Positions 1 through 6,700 of a stretch of 9,906 nucleotides of DNA are shown here, one piece after another (within the stretch, counting starts at the first letter, position 1; the number at the start of each line of letters is the position of its first letter). A program made the translations under genes and the position numbers. Location: positions 1 to 9,906 of the forward strand of contig MVAA01000132.1 in NCBI GenBank assembly GCA_003266105.1. The letters are read 5' to 3'. Under the pieces are notes generated by a model. That model was not told the origin of the DNA. It saw only the letters and a list, made by a program, of their open reading frames with translations, and made no database searches. The stretch is from Methanosphaera sp. rholeuAM6. GTDB lineage: Archaea > Methanobacteriota > Methanobacteria > Methanobacteriales > Methanobacteriaceae.

Positions 1-29
1 AAGAGGGAGGGGTATTCATTTTAGGATAA

Positions 30-66
30 AAGGATAAGTATTTAATTTACTTATCTTTAATTTTTT
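30..66 (+). terminator. Hairpin plus T-run, probable terminator of an upstream gene
   Basis: An 11-bp stem pairs 30-40 (AAGGATAAGTA) with 48-58 (TACTTATCTTT), with one G-U wobble and a 7-base loop. A run of six T begins at 61. In-frame stops lie just before or inside the stem (TAG at 22-24, TAA at 27-29 and 35-37), as expected if a + strand gene ends at the very start of the window. Too little of that gene is present to name it or choose its frame. The arms are nearly symmetrical, so the hairpin could also act on the other strand. Confidence 0.5.
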
Positions 67-76
67 AGTACTAAAC

Positions 77-99
77 TCCATAAATACGTGTTTTATGGG
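77..99. repeat. Inverted repeat (hairpin)
   Basis: TCCATAAA (77-84) pairs with TTTATGGG (92-99) around a 7-base loop, with one terminal G-U pair. No T-run follows, so this is not a clear terminator. It sits 10 bases after the terminator-like T-run and may belong to the same 3' untranslated region. Confidence 0.3.
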
Positions 100-220
100 A
101 TAATTCCTTAAACAGAGATATATACTTATTTTTATTAATGTGTAAATTTTTCTAATAAGCTTCTATTCGTAAATATTAATCATTTTATAATAATTCTATT
201 TTTCATCCATGATACACGGG

Positions 221-250
221 TATTGCTACCTAAAAAATTAGGTAAGAATA
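221..250. repeat. Inverted repeat (hairpin with flanking outer stem)
   Basis: TACCTAA (227-233) and TTAGGTA (238-244) form a perfect 7-bp stem with an AAAA loop. After a 2-base internal mismatch on each side, TATT (221-224) can pair with AATA (247-250). There is no T-run. It lies in gene-free sequence far from the next start codon, so its role is unknown. Confidence 0.3.
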
Positions 251-468
251 TGCTTATAGTCGTAATATTGAATAGTACTCTAAATCATTCAATTATTAAA
301 TCATTTTTTTTCCAAGACAACACCTTTATCCGTTTTATTCCCCCATTAAACACATCATTCTCTTTTAACTATTCCAAAATGGAATTGATGTTAATATGAT
401 TTCAAAAACAAAATTTAATCTAAATATCATAATGTAAAAATAATTATTTGACAGTATTTTAGTGATTA

Positions 469-486
469 AACAATTATAAATTGGTT
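469..486 (+). promoter_or_regulatory. Candidate TATA-like element inside an imperfect dyad
   Basis: ATTATAAAT (473-481) resembles an archaeal TATA box and is flanked by AACAATT and AATTGGTT, which are almost perfectly complementary. If used, transcription would begin about 25 bases downstream, giving a leader of roughly 145 bases for the 652 gene. In sequence this AT-rich such matches are frequent, so support is weak. Confidence 0.2.
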
Positions 487-600
487 AATGAGCCCAATCC
501 CATTTCCGAAAAACATAGTATGATAGGTTAACTTTAATAATAATGAAAAAGAAATAGAACTCCATATTAGTAAGGTTTTTTTTAGTTAAATAAAGTAAAA

Positions 601-616
601 TTGATTATTTAATCAA
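601..616 (+). promoter_or_regulatory. Dyad TTGATTA-TT-TAATCAA upstream of the first gene
   Basis: Two perfectly complementary 7-base arms (601-607 and 610-616) are separated by TT and end 25 bases before the ribosome binding site. The size and position suit a dimeric regulator's operator or a core-promoter element, but AT-rich dyads arise easily by chance here. Confidence 0.25.
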
Positions 617-640
617 AAAAAACATTATTAATAAAGTTTC

Positions 641-650
641 AAGGAGGTGA
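641..650 (+). promoter_or_regulatory. Strong Shine-Dalgarno site of the 652 gene
   Basis: AAGGAGGTGA is a near-full match to the complement of the archaeal 16S rRNA 3' end. It decides the ATG at 652 as start. The gap from GGAGG to ATG is only 4 bases, which is short but has no competing start nearby. Confidence 0.85.
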
Positions 651-651
651 A

Positions 652-3057
652 ATGTTCATTTTACTAGGTAATAAGAAAGCGATACTTATCCTATTTACAA
701 TAATAATGCTTACAACAATTACATGTGTATCAGCACAAAACAACGACACGATAAATCAGACAGACACACACACAATTACAAAAGATACCACACAAAGCAC
801 AGTTAAAACAGAAAGTACCCCTGACGATACAATATACATAACACAAGCAAATAAGAAGAATTACAAGGATTACGATTATCCGGAAAACACAAACATTATC
901 GTTAATGAATCACTGGATAACTTTGAATTCTATATTTGCAACAAAAACATTACCATAACAGGAAAGAATGATGCTGTACTTAGCAACAGCCACATTGAAG
1001 TATACGACTATGGAACTGTTCACATATCCAACCTAACATTTAAAACAAACGACACCAGTAAATCAGCCCAAGTAATATACCTAGAAACAGACAATAACAC
1101 CCTGGAAAACCTGACATTCATAGAAAACAGAAATGCTTTAAAAGAAAAAGACTTCTATTGTTCCATCAACCTATACGGAGACAACAATAGTATAGTAAAC
1201 TGTTCATTTGACATAACACAACCGTCAAAAACCATTAACTGGGATACATTTTCCGCAGAATGTAACTGTGAGAGCATCAGAATACACGGAGACCATAACC
1301 TTATAAAAGACAACTACATGACAATAACCGAAAATACTAACAAAGAATATCCATTCGGAACAATATTTGGAATCTCAGTAAGAGGAAGCTACAACAACAT
1401 AGACAACAATACAGTTCTCATGGAAGGAACATTATACCTCTACGGTATAAGAATTTACTATTCAAGCAACAATGTAACAAACAACTACATTGAAGTACAT
1501 TCCATAAGATATGCAAATGGAATAGCAATAGAAAGTCCTCAAAGTGGTTCAACCAGTGACAACTATGTAAAAAACAATACTGTGATAGTGACAACTTCAA
1601 ATGACACAATACCTGGCGAACCTGAAGATATGCAGGGAAAACCCGTTGCAGATGCGGCATACGGTATAATGATTACAGAATACAGGTATGTAGGTGGAGG
1701 AACATATACTGGTGAACGCTCAAACACTGCAGGTAACATTATAGAAGATAACAATATCATGGGATACTCAACCCATATGTATGCTATCGAACTGTTCGGA
1801 GGATCAAACACTACCATAAATAAAAACAAAATATATGCCGAAGGATATTCTGCACTGGGAATTGCAGGAGGAGCAGCAGGAACAAAAATAACAAACAATG
1901 AAATGGTTGTTATAGGACAGACAAATGCAACGCTACCATCAGCAGACTATTACAGACCACAAACCAGCGGAGTCTACCTCCAATATGGTACAGGCACAGA
2001 AATAAGTGGAAACACCATAACAACAGACTTTGGTCCGGCAGTAAAAACCAATGGAGAAGTTGGAACACTAATTACCAACAACACAATGGAAGTAACACAT
2101 AATGAAGTTGCAGTAAACGTAGATAAAGGAACTGCTGACATCATTGGAAATGCCATCAAAGACTTTTATAATCACATTATAAATGGTGGAAAAAGTGAAG
2201 GTAACTATGATCCTGGAGATATTCAGGGTGATGATCCACAATCAGGTAACAATAATGGAAGTAGTGACAACCCAACTGAGGAAAACGGTAACGGAACCAA
2301 TACATCTGATGATAACGGTACTGACACACCAAGTGGTAATGGTACAGACACCCCAAGTGGTAATGGTACAGACACACCAGACACAAACGGTACCGAAACT
2401 CCGGATACAAATGGTACAGACACACCAGAAGGTAACGGAACCGAAATCCCAGAAAACAACACAGAGACACCAGAACCACAACCACCAGAAAACAACACAG
2501 AGACACCAAAAAATCAAACCACATATAACAATACAGATACAAACAAAACAAACAATAATACCCGTAAAAACAATACGGTAACTCCTGATGTGCCAATCAG
2601 TAACAATACTGTTATTCCAATTAATCAAAGTACACAACCTTCACAGGGTGAACTTATAAATGATACTATTGTGAATAACACAAATGAATATACCAATGAA
2701 ACTAGTAGTGCTGGTGATGAACCGGATAAGGATAATAAAAAGAAGGATCCTGAGCCAATTGATGAACCAAAACCATCAGAAAATAAACCAGAACCTCAAA
2801 GCAATGATGAACCTTCAGAGGATACTATTGATAGTGCTGGTTTAGATCCAGCTGTGAATAAAAAATCAGAAAGTGATTCTAGTGACAAAAACAGTAAATC
2901 AAAACTAGAAGTTACAGCAACAGTGAATCCTAAGGTTTATGAAGTTACTCAGAAACTACCTGATGATTTGGTTCCTGAACATCCGGAAGTAATTGTTGGT
3001 ATGTTGATAATACTTTGTATTGCTTTCACATTCGGTTACGTTAGAAAAAGAAAATAG
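652..3057 (+). CDS. Adhesin-like Asn/Thr-rich beta-helix surface protein with C-terminal membrane anchor (801 aa)
   Basis: Secreted, membrane-anchored surface protein, probably an adhesin-like protein of a methanogen; ligand unknown. Residues 1-28 form a signal peptide (KK, then a hydrophobic core, cleavage probably after CVSA). Residues about 65-510 are a ladder of short units such as NNTI, NNYI and GNTI, the pattern of right-handed beta-helix (NosD/PbH1) folds. Catalytic residues of a polysaccharide lyase are not evident. Residues 547-602 are seven eight-residue NGT[DE]TP-type repeats, followed by a Pro/Glu/Asn/Lys-rich stalk to about 760. The C-terminus has LPDDL (769-773), a hydrophobic segment (780-797) and RKRK at the end, so the protein should sit in the membrane with its helix outside. 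Its N-terminal plan resembles the two downstream genes, but it has no Ig-like repeats. The start is fixed by the strong ribosome binding site. The coding call is secure; adhesion is inferred from family and architecture. Confidence 0.93.
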   Translation: MFILLGNKKAILILFTIIMLTTITCVSAQNNDTINQTDTHTITKDTTQSTVKTESTPDDTIYITQANKKNYKDYDYPENTNIIVNESLDNFEFYICNKNITITGKNDAVLSNSHIEVYDYGTVHISNLTFKTNDTSKSAQVIYLETDNNTLENLTFIENRNALKEKDFYCSINLYGDNNSIVNCSFDITQPSKTINWDTFSAECNCESIRIHGDHNLIKDNYMTITENTNKEYPFGTIFGISVRGSYNNIDNNTVLMEGTLYLYGIRIYYSSNNVTNNYIEVHSIRYANGIAIESPQSGSTSDNYVKNNTVIVTTSNDTIPGEPEDMQGKPVADAAYGIMITEYRYVGGGTYTGERSNTAGNIIEDNNIMGYSTHMYAIELFGGSNTTINKNKIYAEGYSALGIAGGAAGTKITNNEMVVIGQTNATLPSADYYRPQTSGVYLQYGTGTEISGNTITTDFGPAVKTNGEVGTLITNNTMEVTHNEVAVNVDKGTADIIGNAIKDFYNHIINGGKSEGNYDPGDIQGDDPQSGNNNGSSDNPTEENGNGTNTSDDNGTDTPSGNGTDTPSGNGTDTPDTNGTETPDTNGTDTPEGNGTEIPENNTETPEPQPPENNTETPKNQTTYNNTDTNKTNNNTRKNNTVTPDVPISNNTVIPINQSTQPSQGELINDTIVNNTNEYTNETSSAGDEPDKDNKKKDPEPIDEPKPSENKPEPQSNDEPSEDTIDSAGLDPAVNKKSESDSSDKNSKSKLEVTATVNPKVYEVTQKLPDDLVPEHPEVIVGMLIILCIAFTFGYVRKRK
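2290..2457 (+). repeat. Seven tandem 24-bp units encoding NGT[DE]TPxx
   Basis: Units begin at 2290, 2314, 2338, 2362, 2386, 2410 and 2434, with no length variation. They read NGTNTSDD, NGTDTPSG (twice), NGTDTPDT, NGTETPDT, NGTDTPEG and NGTEIPEN. Each unit holds one N-G-T sequon. Two degenerate ENNTETP units follow, centred near 2460 and 2497. The 24-base period keeps all frames open here, which explains several long spurious frames on both strands. Confidence 0.95.
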
Positions 3058-3317
3058 TTTAAATAAAAAGTGAAATTTTTATACTTTAATTATTCCTTTT
3101 TTAACAACAAAGAGTTGATAAAACTCTTAAAATTACTTTTTTTATCAAATTTTTATTTTATTTTTAGATTAATGATGTGTAATTACATATTTAATAAACT
3201 GAAGTATTAAAAAAACTCTTTTTACATTATTATCGATTAAAACAAAGCATAACTTCTTTTATAACTGTGTAATATAAAAAAACAGTACTTATTTTATCGC
3301 ATGCCCTAGAACATAAC
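3058..3317. other. AT-rich 3' spacer of the first gene
   Basis: Apart from the terminator-like hairpin at 3110-3143 and a small perfect palindrome TGTAATTACA (3178-3187), nothing is recognised here. No reading frame, RNA gene or adhesin remnant is visible before 3318. Confidence 0.5.
3110..3143 (+). terminator. Hairpin plus T-run after the 801-aa gene
   Basis: AAGAGTT (3110-3116) and AACTCTT (3122-3128) form a 7-bp stem with a GATAA loop. A run of seven T follows at 3137-3143, with more T-rich tracts to about 3175. It lies 52 bases after the stop codon at 3055-3057. T-rich tracts alone can terminate archaeal transcription, and an earlier T6 run at 3097-3102 could also serve. Confidence 0.5.
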
Positions 3318-3530
3318 ATTACACTAAATCGTGAAAACCACTATGAAAACGAAGTAAACAAGGTAACTTCACAATCACAAGAATGCTTATAGCAAATGGA
3401 AATGTTTACATATTAGAAAACAGTGAAAGTCAATGAAACATCAACGGCAAGACAATATACATTAAAACAGACCCTCACGGAACATACACCAACAGTAAAC
3501 CCCCATTAACAGTCGTTTATTTTTGTTTAA
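3318..3530 (+). pseudogene. Decayed Ig-like repeat of an adhesin-like gene
   Basis: Translation of this spacer recovers the Ig-like module found at the end of the next gene. The 3318 frame gives ITLNRENHYENEVNKV. A one-base shift at about 3365 continues as NFTIT, and after a variable stretch (LENSESQ), an in-frame TGA at 3434 and NINGK it reads IYIKTDPHGTYTNS, then PLTVVYF. The intact third module of the downstream gene has NFTITG, LANSKVRVNI, VYVKTDSNGTYTYS and KYNVYY in the same order and nearly the same spacing. There is no start codon, signal peptide or ribosome binding site. It is best read as the remnant of the C-terminal part of a lost adhesin-like gene, or of a fragment left by recombination. 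The 801-aa gene upstream has no such module, so this is not simply its read-through tail. Confidence 0.65.
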
Positions 3531-3610
3531 GATCATACCCACAATTTTTATTAACATTTTTTTAGGTTTTGTATCACATACCCAATATAACTAAATAAAT
3601 TAGTAATAAG

Positions 3611-3631
3611 TTATAAACAATATATTATATT
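3611..3631 (+). promoter_or_regulatory. Candidate TATA-box region of the 1305-aa gene
   Basis: TTATAAAC (3611-3618) and AATATATTATATT (3619-3631) are archaeal TATA-like. A start site 25-30 bases downstream would give a leader of about 40-65 bases. The precise element cannot be chosen by eye because the whole region is A/T. Confidence 0.35.
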
Positions 3632-3692
3632 CAAAATTATTTTATTGATGCTAAACATAATTTTAAAAATAAAGGAATAACGATTCAGATTT

Positions 3693-3698
3693 GAGGGG
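3693..3698 (+). promoter_or_regulatory. GAGGGG ribosome binding site deciding between TTG 3701 and ATG 3710
   Basis: GAGG (3693-3696) matches the core of the archaeal Shine-Dalgarno sequence. It is 4 bases from TTG 3701, the same gap as in the 652 gene, and 13 bases from ATG 3710. The spacing favours TTG; codon preference favours ATG. The two proteins differ only by three residues (MIK) ahead of the signal peptide. Confidence 0.5.
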
Positions 3699-3700
3699 AA

Positions 3701-6700
3701 TTGATTAAAATGAATATATTAAAAGGAATGTTCATCATTTCAGTACTGATAACAGTCATTATATGCGTATCATCTGTTTCAGCAGCAAATGACACAATAG
3801 ATAACTCCAATAATATTTTAACGGATGCCGGCCAAGATTATTGCCATGAAGCAACCTGTGAAGAAAAAATTGCAGATGACAATGCCAAAGATATTGAAAA
3901 GCTTGAAAAATCAAATGATACAATTAAAGAAGCAGCAAATAACGTGGTTGTCACAAACACCAACTATAACCAGTATTTTAAAACAAACAATGTTTCATTC
4001 ATACCTGAAAGCACTACGTCAATCCATAATGGTGACACAGTATATTTAAGGGGTGTCTTTGAAAATGTTGATTTTGTTGTCGACAAATGCATAACACTTA
4101 CACGCTATGACAACAACACACTATTAAACAACTGTACAGTATATGTCAACGGACAAAACTCACAGGGTTCCACCATATCTCATTTAACAATAAGAAACAT
4201 CCTAAAAGAAGATACGCCCGGAATTTTTGTAAACTATTCCAGCAACCTACTGATAGAAAACAATCATGTGGTGGTGGATGACTGTGACTTTTCCTTTGCA
4301 TTTGCAGGTAGCCTAAACAACAGTATCCTACGTAACAACTACTTTGAAACTGCAAGTACCACCCATAGCCGTACACACACATCCTGTGTAATGGGAAAAT
4401 CATTCAACAACCTCATAACAAACAACACCGTAAAATCTGATGAAGCTGATGGAATATACTTCAGCAGTTATGGAAGCGGAAGATTTATCATGGCTGGTCC
4501 ATGTTCATACAATAATGTAACATACAATAACCTGGTTGGTGGCGATGGTATGTGGGTAAACCTCATACAAACCAATGCCCCAAACAATCTAATCGCATAC
4601 AACAACATAACAGGAGGGTTTGAATGTATACGTGACCTTAGTGAAGGAAGCACCATCATTAACAACACCATAAACGGTGGAAAAAACATGGCCATAGGAT
4701 GCGGATCCGATGGACTGGTGGCAAACAACACCATCAACACAACAGGAGTGGGAATAACAATATACGGAGCAAACACCCTCGTTACACAAAACAGGATAAC
4801 AACCCAATATAATGCAATAGAAACATACGGCAATGACATATACCTCCAAGAAAACAATATTACCTCAACAAATGGATACGGATTCTATGCATACTACTCA
4901 GCAGGAACAGAAAAAAATGTCAACATATTCAACAACAATTTCACAACAAAACGTGAAGGAATACTCTTAAAACAGGCAAGCATAACAAAGAAAATAAACA
5001 ACGTACTGATAGACAACAACAGCATCATTTCAGAAGCAGAATATGCAGTAAATCTCCGGGAAGCTGGAAGCAATAATGCAAACAATGTAAACGTGACTGT
5101 AACTACAAACAACAATTTAATCTCAAAACGTGGAAGCGGATACAGGTACGCATACCTTCCCCCAACAAATCAGAGAAAAAGTATTTCACTGGCATTAACC
5201 CCTGTGACATGCAACTATGGTGAAAAAATCAACATAACTGTAAGATTCAATACAACAGACAATGAATATGACGACGGATTCATATTAAATGAAGGCAGTG
5301 TCACATTTGATGACAATTATTCCAACACACTCGGAACTGTCAGCATAATTGATAATCAAGCAACACTCTCCACAAGAATCACAGATCTTACTGTAACCGA
5401 AATTAGTGCAACATTCAGCGGAACAGGATTCTATCAGCCAAGTTCAAATACGACAAGCGCCACGGTAAATCCAATCAGCCTTGACTATGCTTACGAAATA
5501 ATAAGACAAATGAATGAAGAAAACAAAGAATTGAACAATAACCTTACAACACAGGAGAACACAATTAATGAGCAAGCACAAACAATAGATGAACTTAACA
5601 ATACCATACAGGAACAACTTGTAACAATTGAAGAACTTTTGAATACTAATTACACGCAGGTAATAAACCAGTTAAACAATCAAATACAACAACAGAACAC
5701 CACAATAAATGAATTAAATCAATTGGTTGAACAGCAGGATGCCACCATAACCTCATTAAACAGAAACATTGAACAAAAGGACAATACCATATCATTACTG
5801 ACCGGAACAATTGAAAATCAGAGCCGGACAATACAGGAACTGGAAGGCATGATAAACCAGCTAGAGGAAAATCTGGAAAGTATGGAAAACGAATTGAATG
5901 AAGCAAACATTCAGATAAGTGACTTAAACAACACAGTATCAGAACAGGAAGAACATATTTCTAACTTGGAAAACAACATTACAGAAGCAAACAACAAGAT
6001 AAACGAACTAAACACTACAATACAGGAACAGACAGAGACAATCAACACACTGAATCAAACAATACTGGAACAACAGGAAAACATTACAAACCTGGAAAAC
6101 AATCTGACAGAAGCAAACAACAAGATAAACGAACTAAACACTACAATACAGGAACTAAACAATACGCTCCAAGAAAAAACGGAAATTATAAACACACTCA
6201 ACCAGACCATAGAAGAGAAAAACATAATAATCGAACAGCAAAACAATACGATACAAGAGCAGATGATTGAAATTAACAATCTTAACGAATTAATAGAAAA
6301 CCTAAACAGTACCAACTATACGGAAACTATTCAAAATATGCAAAATACGATTTATGAACTAAACATGAACATCCTACAACTAAACCAGACAATACAAAAC
6401 CTGGAAAACAACAATGAAATACTAAACAACACAATACAACAGCAAACAACACAAATAAACAACCTAAACAACACAGTAAACACACAAACACAAACAATAC
6501 AACAACAAAACCAGACAATCACACAACTAGAACAGAACATAACAACACAGGAAAACACAATAAATAAACAAGCACAAACAATAGAAGAACAAAACAACAC
6601 CATACAAACACTACAACAAACAATACAAAACCTGGAAAACAACAACAATGAACTAAACACCACCATACAAGAACAGCAGCAAACGATCAATACTCAAAAC

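Larger units (their letters stand above)
67..640. other. Gene-free AT-rich spacer upstream of the first adhesin-like gene
   Basis: No reading frame of useful length, tRNA, rRNA or CRISPR structure is visible on either strand. The stretch contains the hairpins at 77-99 and 221-250. An imperfect dyad at 469-486 (AACAATT-ATA-AATTGGTT, one mismatch) overlaps a TATA-like ATTATAAAT. A second dyad lies at 601-616. Long AT-rich leaders of this kind are common ahead of large surface-protein genes in these methanogens, but no specific regulator site can be named. Confidence 0.6.

Noticed and set aside
1..37. End of an upstream gene (for example a frame ending KREGYSF at 24 or EGGVFILG at 29)
   Set aside because: All three frames end within 37 bases, so the true frame cannot be chosen and no product can be supported. 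Only the terminator-like hairpin is reported.
652..2160. Polysaccharide lyase or pectin-degrading enzyme activity for the beta-helix domains
   Set aside because: The beta-helix fold is shared with pectate lyases, but no catalytic Asp/Lys/Arg signature stands out, and the signal peptide plus stalk plus anchor architecture fits an adhesin-like role better.
2290..2457. Tandem repeat considered as a CRISPR-like array
   Set aside because: The units are contiguous, 24 bases, in frame and coding. There are no unique spacers between repeats.
1418..2637. Several open frames of 60-139 codons on the minus strand, and one on the plus strand at 2183-2581, inside the first gene
   Set aside because: They are shadows of the T-poor coding strand and of the 24-base repeat, which keeps every frame open. 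They have no ribosome binding sites and give low-complexity Cys/Leu/Tyr/Val-rich peptides.
340..3509. Shared 10-mer CCCCCATTAA at 340-349 and 3500-3509
   Set aside because: The flanks are unrelated and it is too short to be a site or a transposition scar. Treated as coincidence.
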